From the NCBI GenBank assembly GCA_013398015.1, contig VZRR01008004.1, forward strand, positions 303,702-367,701: 64,000 bases of DNA, in the 5' to 3' direction. Each line of letters begins with the position of its first letter. The first letter of the stretch is position 1. A model generated the notes under the pieces. That model was not told the origin of the DNA. It saw nothing but the letters and a program-made list of their open reading frames with translations, and did not search any database. The stretch is from Oreocharis arfaki (lineage: Eukaryota > Chordata > Aves > Passeriformes > Paramythiidae). Positions 51,919 through 64,000 of the stretch are shown here, in pieces. The position numbers were made by a program, and so were the translations under genes.

Positions 51919-53194
51919 GTAAGGACTGTTGTGAAAAATAAATTGCACTTGATCATTTCAAATTGAAGCTATGAAGAAAAACTGGCCAGAATTTTCTGTG
52001 GCCAGTAAACAGTGCTTGTTAGAACTTTCTTTACCTGTCATGCTTATTTGTCTGTACACGAAATTTCATTTTGGAAGCTTTAACGTTTTAGTTTTGTGGA
52101 GTATAGCCAAAAAAAGCAGTGTTTAGATGTTTTTAACTGGGATACGTTGTGGTTAGGTTTTGTGCCAGACATTAGTGTAGTAAAACTGAATGTTTGTAAC
52201 TCTGTCTTTCTAGTTTGATCATTCTTCAGATTTAAAAAGCTGTCAGAAAGCTGTCACAGTGTTAAAATCTCCAGAAACCTTTGCTGCCTTTGCTAGAATT
52301 AAGAATGCTATTGAAAACTTCTAGATTTGAAGCAAGAAGTCTCTACTTCCATTGCCACATGTATTTCTACAAATGGAATTTTAACAAGCATTTCTTTTTT
52401 AATGCTTGTGTCCTTTATAAATGCTTTGAAATCTGCTAATGGAAACTGCTATTTATGATGTTCGTAATTATATTTATTATTTCTGTTAGGCAAAATTAAG
52501 GAAATTGTATATTTAGTACTGTGTTCCTAAGTAGAGGAGGTGAAAAGAATCTATCGTGTAGTCAGTAGAGAGAGGAGCAGGGTAAGAGGCAGGCTTAACC
52601 TTTTCTGTCTGCAGACTGTAAAGCTCGTCAGCTGTTAAAGCAGAGATTGCTGGTGGGGAGGATTTCCAGTATGTAAAGGTTGCTTAACTGATAAATATTT
52701 GAATTCATCAGGAAATTTAAAGCTATGAGCATGGAAAAACATGCTTGGCTTCAGGACTTCTAGGTCTAAAACATCTGAATTCTAAACAAAACTGAAGCAT
52801 GCCTCAGATTTCCATTTTGTTCACTTTTATGTTTAAATATGGTAAATAGAAACTTTTTTCCAGCCCTCAGTCAAAAATCAAAGTTATAGGTGTCAGAATA
52901 CAGTGGCACTAATTTGTATTCTAAGACATAAGCACACTTTGTAATACCAATAATTGTAAGTTAACTTTTACTTTATTTCTAGTGAAGGACATCTCATCGT
53001 GTATAGTTCACTGAAGTAGGTGTTAAAACCTCTGCTCTGTGCTTATGTACAAGTCTGTTTGCAGCTTTTTGAAAAGCAGCTACTTTGAGACCTTTTCTGT
53101 GCCCTGTGTGAATACAAATTTGCGTTGGCTGCTGACCCTGCCAAAGCAGGATAGTTCACAGAGCTGAGCACAGAGCTGGGCATCAGCACCCTCT

Positions 53195-53360
53195 GCTGCA
53201 ATCCTGATGCTACCGTGGATGTGCTGTGGACATGTCACTAAACCTCTTCATGCCTCAGTTTCCCCACTGCTAAAATTAGATTAAAGCCATTTTGCAGTGC
53301 TGCTTTCAGGCTTAATTAGTTGTTGCTCTAAAACAACTGCCACTGCTAAATGTTGTTTTC
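53195..53360 (+). mobile_element. MIR SINE relic
   Basis: The core reads gtcactaaacctcttcatg, then cctcagtttccccactgcta, then aaat. This matches the conserved MIR block (...ACTTAACCTCT..TGCCTCAGTTTCC...TGTAAAAT), and the copy ends with tgccactgctaaatgttg-like sequence. MIRs are ancient and rare in birds, so this copy predates the avian radiation. Edges are approximate and the 5' tRNA-like part is not recognisable. Confidence 0.75.
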
Positions 53361-55374
53361 TAGTTAATGGTTTGTGTAATTCATATTTTCACAGTCGCGT
53401 GTTTTGGTTATTGCCACAGCCATGGCGTGGAACCATGGCTCCCGAATTGTGAAGGCAGTGATACAAATGGTCTACGTTTGCTGCTGGTGCCATTATCAAT
53501 TTGTTCTTTTTTTTCAATTAAATGTTTTAGATTAGAGATTGACCATTAGATTGACACCATTAGAGAATGGTGTGTGTTCCAGAAAGCCTGGAAATCACTG
53601 CAAGAAGGGATTTGGATAATTCCAGATTGGAGGATTTTTGTAGTGGAAAAATAACATTGAATAGATATTAAATTGACTGAAGAATACATTTTGGTTTGGA
53701 TGATAATGGAAAGGAATGACTTTTGACCACTTAGTTTATTGCATTTGTTTAGAAGATATAACTTGTATTTTGGAATTATCTTTTTTTTTCCTTTATTGAA
53801 ACAGAAGATGTGATATTGACCCTGATTTTTTTTTTTTCTACTGTGGTACCTTGTCAGAATCTCCTCTCCTTTGTACTCCCACTGCCGAGGAAATGATGTT
53901 CATCAGCACATGTTCTCTCCTACATCTGCTCCAGGTCTGCAGCATCTTAAATTCCCATTTAGTGCTGACTGTGCACTTGTCACTTCTCCTCTAGTATTTT
54001 ACTTGAACTCACAAGCCCAGAGCAATCCATCTAGTCCGTGCTACAGCCATCCTTTCCAGTGGAGGTAAGGAGAGGTATCAGCTAGGAATTTCTAACAGTT
54101 TGGTATTGGCATAACCATCTAAGAACTTAACAGCTTTGCAGTTCAAGAGAATAACATCTAACGGAAGGAAACAGCTTCCTGGTCATAACTTACTTCCAGC
54201 CATTTAGTGTCCAGGTTGATGTTGCTTATTGGGACAGTTTTTTTGTAGTTTGCATGTAGGCCCTATGTAGGGAAGAAGATAAAATGGATTAAAGAATAGA
54301 AACCCGTCTGATGGTGTGTGCATGCCTGTTCCTGGTGGTACCTTGTGTTAGTACATGTGCAACTTGTACCATGCAGCAGAGGAGCCCTCATAGGCATGTC
54401 TGGTGTCAGGAAAATCAACTTAAAACAGCCTGGAATGGGGTCCTTAAAAACCCGTGTCTAAATAGTGGGTCTGTGCTAAATCCTGCACCCTGTTGTATTC
54501 ACTGGAAATCCACTCTGCTTTCTTACAGAGGCTGGCAGGCTGAAGTCTCCAAGCACATGACATACAAAGGATAAGGAGTAGAATCAAGCCTGTTGTTAGC
54601 AGGCTTGAGTGAAGAGTACAAGAGTTTCTAAACCAAAAATAGGCCAAACCAGCTCAGTTTATATTAAAGCACTTAACAGCTCAACTGATGTATTTTCCCT
54701 TCAGGATTAGCTCTTGCTCCTCATTGTGCTCTTACGGGACAAGCACAGCCATCACCAGCCCCAGTGGAAACATTTGGCTTCTTCACTAAGAGGAGACTTC
54801 ACCAGCTCTCAGGGGGACAGTCCCAGGCGAAGGCTCACACACGCTGGAGATCTTTGTGTGTGCGGTTATGAAACCAGAGCTCAGTGGTTCCTACTTAAAA
54901 CTTGAGCCAACATAGCACCAGAGGGCTGGTTTTGAAGTTCACATGCTGCAGGGTGGATGTGGCTGGTCAAATTTCAGTTACTCATCAGGTGGTAATGCAA
55001 TAGCCCCTGAATCTAGATGTTATTTCAGAGGTGCTGGCCCGCTCTGGTAGGACTAACCAGAAAATGTGAAGTTGAACTATTTTAGGCTTCTGCCCATCTA
55101 ATGTGGAGTAATATATATGACATCTGTTGAGTGGAAATCAGGTTGTCAGCAGAGGAAAGGGACAGTGCATGTGTCTGTCCTCGTTGTGCATGGCCATGGA
55201 GAGAGGCTTGCCCAGTATCTGCTGCTTTTCCTTGCACGCTGGGCAGCAATCGGTGACAATTCTTAATAAGGTGCTCACTTCGGAAGCAGCTGGGGGGAAG
55301 TGAAGGGCAGCGACTACAGAACAGTCTCCTAACATTTCAATGTCATTGCCATCAATCTAATTTTAAATGAATTT

Positions 55375-55500
55375 TTATTATTTAAAGGCTGGTATTGGGT
55401 AATGTTCCTTTAAACAAGGGTGATTAAACTCGATTAAATGCTGTTTAGCCTTGGGGCTAATTAACAGACTGGTAAGTGGCAATTAAATATCAAGATTAGA
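55375..55500. other. Candidate conserved noncoding element
   Basis: Dense TAAT/ATTA homeodomain-type cores, including gattaaactcgattaaatg and gggctaattaacagactgg, occur with little low-complexity sequence. That texture is typical of developmental enhancers. Conservation cannot be judged from a single sequence. Confidence 0.25.
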
Positions 55501-58500
55501 TTATTGTTAAAGTCAGTAGAGAACTGTTCTTTTTGGAGATGAGATCTGATGATTATTGGTTATTTTCACAAGTCTTTTTGGTACTTACTGCTTTTTCTTC
55601 CTCTGAGAAACCTTCGATTTTCAGGGTTCTGATATGGGTCAGTGAATAATTTTCTCTTTAAAACAGTTCATATAAAAGTCTTAATAGCAAGCTTTATTCT
55701 ACTGTTACTATGGACTCCTTGATAATAGTATTTTTCCCATATGGGGACCTTCCAGCCATCTGCTCTTTAAATACTGAATGGTTGATGATTCACAGATACA
55801 TGGTTCTATGTAAGAGCTTAGGTCGACTATAATAAGTTTTTATTTTCGTCGTTGTTGCTTTCACCTGTGCAGCTCTTGATCCTGTTTTATCCTGTCTTTC
55901 TTTGTTGTAGTTTTGTTTACTTGGTTACGGTGCCAGTGATAGCCATTCCTGCTTGCTTAGAGCAAAGGTTCATCTTGGCAAGCTACCACTGTCATTGATC
56001 TGCTCAGCTTAACACCCCAGGTTAGCCAGGCAGTGATTCATTTCCATGGCTATGCAGGGAACTGCTGGAAAATGTAACAAGAAAAACTTGTGCCTTCACT
56101 TCAAATCTTCCTCACTTTTTACCTTTGGTATATTGCATTTGCAAGAATTTGCACAGATTTTCCCTCCTTCACTATATTTCGTGGTGCCATTGATAATTTT
56201 AGGTCGACAGATGAACGACTGTTGGTGCATCTGATGTCAAGACAGATGGCATGGAAGTTCATGGCTTCTGAAAGAATTAATCTAATTAAGATTGAAAGTA
56301 TTTTATACAGAACCTTTGGACAAATGAAAATAATGTAAACCTTTCAAAAGAGTAAAAGGAAATGTGGGCTGATTACAATAAAATTGATAACAGGTGGAAT
56401 AAGGCTGCTACAGTCGAAGGAAGTGTGGGTTGGAATTAAGGACATGCATCTTTAGGAAGAAAAGAGAATTATGTCCAGAATTGAACAAGTGCTGAGTCTT
56501 GTCTTTGGGATCTGGCTTGCACTCTTCTGGGGCTAACAGGAAAGTCAAATTACTGGAGAAGAAAATGAGGCCATGTTTCGCAGCTGGTCCTCTTTATGAG
56601 CTGGCAGATCTTTGTGCACCCATATTTGTCCTTTAATTTAATCAAAATATGAATTTACAGCATTTTTTGATCTCAAGTTGCTTAAGAGATGTCATGAATT
56701 GATTGTTCTAACTTGGAAGTGATGAACCGTGAGATTAAAGGAGAGTGCAATTACCCCCGTTCCAGAAAATGTTACATTCTGTGTAACACCCTTAGCAAGA
56801 TATAGGACATTTTCAGTAATTCTAGGAACAGTTTCATTTGTTTGTGGTAAGAAGGATGAAAGTGTTCAGGTGCTCTTTTTCTGGCATCTTGAAGTGCTGC
56901 AGCTGAGGTGAAGTCTCAGTGGAAATTTGCTTCAATTTCCTAACAAACCAAGGGAAGAGTTGGTTTCAGCTGGATCATTCAAGGGGCATTTTCTCGTGCT
57001 ATTTCAATTTCATGAATTCATGCCAGTTGTGGAACATGTTCTTATAGGGATGTATGGTGGAGGTTATTTTTATAGGAATGTTTTCCCTTGGAAATTCTAG
57101 GTTTAATGAAGTCTAATGGAAATAGCTATTAATTTTTTTTATAGCTTTGCAGAATAGTTTAATAGAATTTTTTCTTAGACTGTACAAAATCTGGTCACCA
57201 TTTGTGGATGTGATGGTGACCAGACCCTTGCTGTCTTATTTAAGTAAAACAAAATGGGAAACTTAGTATTGCTCCAAAATAGTCTTTAAGCACACTACAT
57301 AATTACTTGATCAGTGTGTAATTACAATGTTATGAGTTTTATATAATTAGGATTTTATGGACATCTGTGATATAATTTAAGAATATATTAATTTATTTAC
57401 ATAAAAAGCCTATTCTAGTAAATAAGCCTTTAATCAATAACTGTGGTGAGTAACAAGAATATGTTATACATAAGCATTCAGCAAATGTCCTGGAGGATTG
57501 CCTGCCTTTATTTAAAGCCTTTTTTGTACAAGCTGTTGCAATGGATGAGGGGAGGCCTATATTTAGAGCCATGGCTTGTTTGGGTGTATGAGTGAGATTG
57601 GGTGGGCAGTGTCCTGGGTGAGTCTGCTCCATTGCAGTGAATCAGATGGGCTTTCCAGATTTGCAGGGTGCTGGTCAGCAAACTCCCACCAAAGGGTGAG
57701 GGTGGAGACATCCACCTTCTTGGAATGGGTCTCCTGTTAGACCGTGGCTCTTTATCTTGTGAATGAGGATGGCTGGTGTGCCTCGATGAGAATCTTGTGA
57801 CTCCAGTCCTGCTGCTTCAAGGCAGATGCAGAAATCCCTTCCATAGAATAAGGATGTATTCTTGGCACACACATCCCCAGATCACCTGTGGTTTGGGTTT
57901 TGAAGACTGCATATATTTCACAACATCAGGGCAGCAGCTGTAAACAGAAGTTCCTTTTTTTTAAGGAAGATCAAAAACATTTCGGAGTTCAGACTTGATA
58001 AGTTTCTTTATTTTTATTTTGAAATACCTCAAGGCTTATCAAAAGTTGTTGATGGTTTCCTATGTTTGCTTAAATTTTGCTTAGTGTAAAGTCACTTGAT
58101 ATGATAGAAGTTTTGAGAGTTCTTGTTTTTTTTTAGTTAGAAATTCCTCTTTGGCAAATGTTGGAGGATTAATGAAAAGGCCTGTATTCAGTTTGAATGA
58201 CATTTGGAAATTGTTCTGTTTTGCAGTAAGTGTTATCCTCCTGGTTTAGTGCTTGATTTGGTACAGGTTCTCCTTTCTTAAATGTGCTAAATAATTGGTC
58301 AGAGTTGACTGCAAGACAGTATAATGTCACTTTTGGAAACAGTGTAGATCAGCAATTCAAGAATAATGAGAAACAGAACAACTTTGTGGGTATATCATTA
58401 TGCATAATGTGAAATGATGAATTTTGAGTAGGTAAGCTTTTGGCAACTGGATTCTAATCTACATCTCGCATTGAAGCAATGAGTTTCCCAGAATTAATTT

Positions 58501-60954
58501 CTTTTTTAATAGAAATTTTCCTCCTTATTTCTTTTCTTTTGTACTGGTTATTATTCTTGGGAATCGTTTTTCCCATCTAAGAAACTACATGGGAGGGACA
58601 CACTGGTGATACCTGAAATGTGACAGGCTCAGATAACTTCTTGTGTGTCTTGGACAGATGGAAAACTGTTTACTTTAATATGGTTGGGAATATTGAGTTA
58701 TGGTGGCATGAGTGGTATGTTTTTTTCATGTGAAGGCCTTGTATAAATGCATAAATCCCTGCATCCTGCCTGGAGCTGCAGTAGCAGAAGAGTTAAACTC
58801 TGGGGTTTGGAGCCTGAGGTGTGAATTCTTGTCTCCTTCCAGGCTCACCATTTGGCTGCTCTCCATGGCACCACTTGTAAATCATAACCAGGTGGTTTGA
58901 CCTGGGAAATTGGAGGCTCCCAGAGGGGAGCTTGTAGCTGTGACTTTAGAAGTTGGAGGGCTTTACTGTCTGTTGGCCATTTCACCTATAACCCATATAA
59001 GGTTGTGGTTCGTGGCTGGTTTTTCTATATAATCGTGCTTGAAGGCTGTGATCTGCTGGTGCACCTGTGTATGAGCTGACTCATCTACTACCCCAGCACT
59101 CTTCGGAGTTTGAGATGGTTGGGACAAGTCAGCAACTTCTAGGGAGGAATGAAGAGCTCAGAAGGTTCTTAAGAGACTAGTAAATATTGAAACCTTTTTT
59201 TGTGTCCTTATCCTCAAATAACAGTGAGTTCCTCAAATGACCGTGGTGTGCTCAGTTCTCTACAAAATTTTTCCTTCCAAGCAGTCTCTCCTTCAAAGAC
59301 CTTTTGATCTTGAATACAGGTACAGAAACAACCAGAGCACTGAAAGATTCCTGGCGAGGGAATAGTTCTGAGAAAGAAATATAAATTCTTAACCTGTCAT
59401 GTGTTTATTATTGTTGATAGACAGTGCCATGCATTATCCAAGATTTGTTCTTAATTGGACTATGAGGCAACCAGGGGCTATTTTTAGTTTTAATTTGGAA
59501 AATCAGTGAGTGTGCAAAGGGGCCTGTTAATGTCCTGTACTGAAGCACTAATAGTAGAGATGTACTAACAGCAAGTACCTGGTGTCACCTTCACGGCCTG
59601 GAGCTGGGGGGAAGCAGAGGTTGTTTTACACAGCTCTGTGTGTCAGCCCAGGACTGTTCCTGCCCATGAGCAGCAGATTCCTTTCCAATACGTTTCCTTG
59701 AAAAATTGCTTTTTGAAGACAAGCGTTACAGTTTTAATTTAGTTAGATAAACCATTTAGTGGATCAATATTAACCTGAAAGCTTAAGGAAAGTTCAGAAT
59801 GTAAAGAAGGAAAGAGGATCTCAGGGTAACTTTTCACCAGTTTTTGGAATGGTATCCCATTTCAGCTGTGTCTCTCTATCCTGAGCTATGGTGAACTTTT
59901 GTCTCAAATTTATGCTCTTGTTTGAATATTCATAACTACCATGCCAGAGGGCCTGCAGAGCTTCATCTGCTGTAAATGGACCCACTCGTGCTCTCTTTCT
60001 ACAGGCTGCATCTGTGCTCCCCTTTTCTTCAGCATCTCTCTATTCCTGTTTTTGTTCATTCATCTCAAATACGCTTCTTTTAGTGCTCTAAGTTCTCTCT
60101 TCTCCTCATTTATCTCCTGAAATTTTGCTACTTTGGCTAGTTGTTATTATTCTGTCATTCAATCCCTCGTGTGGTACTTGAGAGCATAATCTTCTAACCT
60201 AGTTTACATTACACTGTCATTATGAATTATTAATGTTCTAAAATAAAATCTTCAAACCGTAATCTTTGCTGTGGTGAAAGAGCTTTGTGTGCTTTTGTTT
60301 CCTTCCTGTTCTCCCTGTCCTTTCCTTTCTTCAGACCTTTGGGTCTTTAGAGCAGGGATGTTATTGATCCAGCTGTCTGGGAAAGACTTGCTGTGCACTG
60401 AGAATTGCATTGTCACATCTCTAGGCTGAGATGGGCATTTATTTATATAAACACTAAAGAAGCCATTTTTGGAAGTAATTCTTTTGATTCTCATCAAAGA
60501 CATGCTGCAAAAGTAGAAGTGATAATGTGTGCTTGGGTTATAGCTTGCCTGAGAAGGTGAATATTATTTTTTGTACTCTTTATCACATTTCCGTTTTTGT
60601 TCCTGAGATTCTCGCTTTTATTTGTGAGCAGATGAGAAATTTAAAATAGCAGAACGGGTCAAGTTATAATTCTCAGAAAATTTTTAGGGCAAAATTTTCC
60701 ACTGGAAGAAATCTGGTCGAAGTCCCTACTAGCTTTCCTCCACACTTCATTTTAATGCAGCTGCTTGCCCATTCTGTTTCGGAGAGACTGGAAGATTCCA
60801 GAATCGTTAAACGTCCGATTTTCCGAGTGAATCAACGCACAAATATTGACCAGAAGTGTTCCTTTAAAGTCACGAGTGTCTGCATTGCCCTTGCAGAGAA
60901 CTTGCAATTAGTTTGAGCAAAATGCAGCTGATTAGAGCTGCGTTTGTCTTTGGC

Positions 60955-61260
60955 ATGGGGCAGCACCCGTGGGGACGTGTCCCAGCCTGTGCCCCATGGC
61001 TGAGCGCGCGCAGCCTCCGCTCGTGGCAAGATGGATCGCAAAACTGGGACCTGTCGCTTCTGCAACTTTCCCCTTCTTGTCAGAAACAAGGGCAGCTGCA
61101 GACTCGGCCGCAGGACGCCGCAGTCGGTGTTTTACATCGTGCTCTTGTGAGTGGTCGCTAATGTGAGAAGTATTTCTTGGTTTTGGAGCTGTGCTCTCTC
61201 TGCAGGAAGGGTGTTCTCCGGACACGCGGGTGCTGTTGGTTTGCACGCGTGATCTGTGCT
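60955..61260 (+). promoter_or_regulatory. Intronic CpG-rich block around a candidate first exon
   Basis: A GC- and CpG-rich segment stands out from the AT-rich flanks and surrounds the ATG frame at 61031-61146. No TATA box is evident, as is usual for CpG promoters. Function is inferred from composition and from the enclosed frame and splice donor. Confidence 0.45.
61031..61146 (+). CDS. Candidate alternative first coding exon (38 codons)
   Basis: The ATG at 61031 has a strong Kozak context (A at -3, G at +4) and is the first ATG after an in-frame TGA at 61001-61003. The frame begins MDRKTGTCRFCNF, is rich in Cys, Arg and Lys, and ends SVFYIVL plus two bases (TT) at a strong donor, CTT|GTGAGTGG. 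Without splicing it would stop two bases later (TTG TGA). It ends in phase 2, exactly like the MAST4 shared exon, so it could join the same downstream MAST4 exon and give another N-terminus. It sits inside a CpG-rich block. I do not recognise the peptide, so this is inference from start context, openness, donor, phase and CpG content. An untranslated exon or chance remain possible. Confidence 0.35.
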
Positions 61261-64000
61261 CTCTCCGCTCCTGTGTTTGTTTAGAAGCCTGTGTGTTGTA
61301 CTAAATACTCTGGCCAGCTGGAAATAGGATTTGCTTTTCTTACTGGCTGCATTTTAATAGGTAGTGCAGAAAATGTTTTGTTAAAAATATTTTTAAAAAT
61401 TGCTTACAGTTTTGCTTAAATTTTGATTTCTTTCCCTAAAATATTAAATCTGTGTAATGCTACCTCTCCTAATAAAAAATTGGAAGAAAAGAAAATAAAG
61501 TGAATACAAGATGGATGTTCATATTTATCAACACTTTCTCTTTTGCTTTATATGTGAGATGGCTTAAAAGGTCATTGGCGAGGTGGGTTATGAAAGTAAT
61601 TTATTTCAAAATAACCAAGAAATTTTGTTATATATTTTTGTTTCTAGCTATATTATTTAGATTTATTTGTGCCATTTTTAATGTCACAGTAGAGTGTAGT
61701 AAGATTTAGCATTGCAAACTGATAAATTTTGGTTGTAGTGTTTCAACGTGAATATTTCTCTGGAGACTGCAGAAATCATTAAGAACTCCATATCTGTCCA
61801 TTCTGTACTTTATTTCAAAGCTGAGAATTCAGTTTGAGTCAATTTATCTTAATTTATTAAATCTGCGCTTGTGTTCTAGCATTTATGTCTCCACTTATAT
61901 ATAGGTAGACACACATGTTAGAAGTCATATATAAAATAAATATTTCTTCATTCAAGACCTTCTAAATATTATGTGTGTTTTAGGAAACCTTGGTTTTGTA
62001 ATGCATTACCTTTGTGGGTTTCTCAGAGTTACTGTAGAACATTGAGAGAGTTGTATCAATCTGTAGTTATTTTAAAATATATGGTCCAGGCTTGTTCTCA
62101 TGTTGGGTCTGGTTTTATGTTGTATATTTTTCTGAGGCTCACAACCTGGAGTAGTTTGTTTGCCTGACAGTTGATGATACCTTATCACAGTTTTCCCAGA
62201 CTTCAAGATTAAAAGCTAAGCTTTTGCTGTGAAGATTCGTAGTATTCCAGAGGAATGGCTAAAATAGGGGCCAATTTCTGTTAAAAATTCATGTCCAAAT
62301 AAGGATGTAATTCTGCCTTTAAAACTAGATAAACTTTTTTTCCTTTTTTTTTGGGGTGTGTATGTGTGTGTCTACTAGCACCCCTGATGTTTCCCAAGCA
62401 TGGTTTTGATTTCTCATGTCTCTTCTGTACCATGCTTATTTTGTAAAGTCTATTCTTATCCCATGCTCTAACTTCATTAAGAATTTATGCTTGAAAATGT
62501 AAAATTCATCTTCTTCATCTGTTCATTACATTAGCATTCCCCTTGCTCCCAGAGTAACTCTTCTTAGCCAACATCCAACAAAATAAGCTTTTTGTCTCAG
62601 AAAAGCCGTGGTAAATGCAAGGCCTTTACAATATCCTTAACATTTCAGCTGAGCCTAAGTGTATTAAGCAGGGAAAGAGGAAACAAGCTGTGGAGTGGAA
62701 CGTCCTGCACCGGAGATTTGGGTTGGAGCAACCAACCTGGATTATACTGAGAAACAAATCAGATGCCAGAGCTTGTTTTAGAGTTCAGGCTTGATTTGGT
62801 CTTCTGGGTAATACGCTGTGAAACAGGTGACAGCACTCCCTGCTCGCTGCTCACCACGTGTGCCCTGAGCCTGGGGCACCATGGTGATCCTTGGCACAGA
62901 GTCTGCACAGGCTGCTGCCCTGGGATGCGCGCTGGGCGTTCGTGGTCCTGTATAGATGAGGGGAGCCCTTTCTGCTTTTGTGAGCTGGTAATTGAGAGCT
63001 GAGTAACTCAAAGCCCTGTAATTCACCCACTGAAATACAGCTCGGTTCCCTCTCTCTGTTGTTTGCTTTGTTCATTTTACCTTAATTACTTGCCTGTTGT
63101 CTTAGTTTTGTTTTAGCCGTCCACTGGTATTTCTTCTTCAGTCCTCACTCCCTGCAAAGACACAAAGTCTGCCAGCCACTTTTGCTGCTGCTCTTACCCT
63201 GATTTGTCCTTTAGGCTCTGCACTGTAGCTTCTCTGCGAAATGGGGGGAATAACACCTGCTTTTTCAGATCTGCTTTGCTGACATTGTTTTTTTGGAATG
63301 GTTATGGACCATGTCTGTCAAGGACTGTGTGTTACAGCTCTTTGGGATATATACAAAACCCATGTTACAGGAGAATTAGCAATAGCCTGGTGATGTTACT
63401 CAAGTGCAGGGAGTCAGAGGTGGAAAAATTCTGCAAAGAGCTAGTGCTGTACTTCTTCATGGAGAGGCTGCTGCAGGCTGGAGTGGCAGGGGGAGAGATT
63501 AAGTTATCTTCTTGTTTGCAAATGCAGTTGCACAGTGAATTCATTAAGACTGTATTACAGGTTAAAAAGGAAGCTTTAAGTGCTTTGGGATAAATAATAC
63601 ATGACAAAGATGAGGAGATGCTATGGTGGCAAGAGGGAGCTCAATCTATGTTTTCCTGTGGATAAATTTAGGCTGGTGAAGGGGATGGAGAGCCTTTGGA
63701 TGAGGATGTTGGAGTTACGGCAGCACTCTGTGGTGCTGTGTTTCTTGCAAGTGCTACTGAATGTCCTTAACTACATTTTGGATAAAACGTTACAAGATTT
63801 CTGTGTAAATAGGAAGTGGCATTTTCAGATCTGATTTTCAGTATTGTTGTTTTTCAAATAACATTTCTCAATTTTTATGGCATTTGAATCACGTATGGAG
63901 GTTACATTTGATTAAATTGGACAACTGACATTTGAATCGCACATGAAGAAGGCAGGGCTAGGGTAAGAACGCAAGAACTAGTAACTTATTTAAAGAGGAT

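Larger units (their letters stand above)
45306..64000 (+). other. MAST4: MAST4 intron downstream of the shared exon (right end outside window)
   Basis: The intron begins at the donor at 45306 and runs past the window edge. I looked for the expected next exon (phase 2 start, CRTSNRKS) and did not see it. The intron contains two CpG-rich blocks (51225-51620 and 60955-61260), candidate alternative first exons, and the MIR relic at 53195-53360. The rest is AT-rich unique-looking sequence. Confidence 0.75.

Noticed and set aside
1..64000. tRNA genes, rRNA, CRISPR arrays, bacterial operons, intact endogenous retrovirus
   Set aside because: None of the defining signatures (tRNA boxes, spaced identical repeats, ribosome-binding sites with tight gene packing, paired LTRs) was seen on either strand.

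Overview
The window looks like a stretch of bird genome, almost entirely intron, from the 5' half of a very large gene read on the + strand. The avian call rests on CR1 LINE relics: a typical 3'-end fragment at 2467-2695, a piece of CR1 reverse transcriptase at 25415-25985, a probable CR1 ORF1 (esterase type) piece at 30870-31215, and an older 3' end at 16550-16865. One worn MIR SINE lies at 53195-53360. There are no bacterial-style operons, CRISPR arrays, rRNA or tRNA genes, and no long open reading frame looks like an intact gene.

Two short coding exons identify the gene. Positions 14554-14592 encode MDDSSILRRRGLQ from a strong-Kozak ATG, with an in-frame stop just upstream and a strong donor. 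Positions 45274-45305 encode KELSLPRRGS plus two bases of the next codon, behind a long polypyrimidine tract and before a strong donor. Joined in phase 0 they give the known short N-terminus of the microtubule-associated serine/threonine kinases MAST3/MAST4. The residues after RRG, the large AT-rich intron (about 30.7 kb) and the CR1/MIR-bearing surroundings favour MAST4, which in birds is expected on the Z chromosome. The exons for the DUF1908, kinase and PDZ domains must lie to the right of the window. I did not find the next expected exon (CRTSNRKS...), so 45306-64000 is intron.

Layout: 1-12400 is upstream DNA, probably intron of the long MAST4 isoform. 12400-13080 is a CpG-rich block with TATA-like, CCAAT and octamer motifs, a candidate promoter for the short isoform. 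14554-14592 is the first coding exon. 14593-45273 is a large intron with several CR1 relics and an A-rich patch that reverses the usual T>A skew. A CpG island at 44405-44740 sits just before the shared exon 45274-45305. Two more CpG-rich blocks lie in the next intron, at 51225-51620 and 60955-61260. The last contains an ATG-initiated 38-codon frame ending at a strong donor in the same phase as the shared exon, so it could be an undescribed alternative first exon.

No exotic new system is visible. The most interesting signal is this possible series of alternative promoters/first exons feeding one kinase gene. All family names come from recognition of short peptides and repeat consensus, not from database searches.
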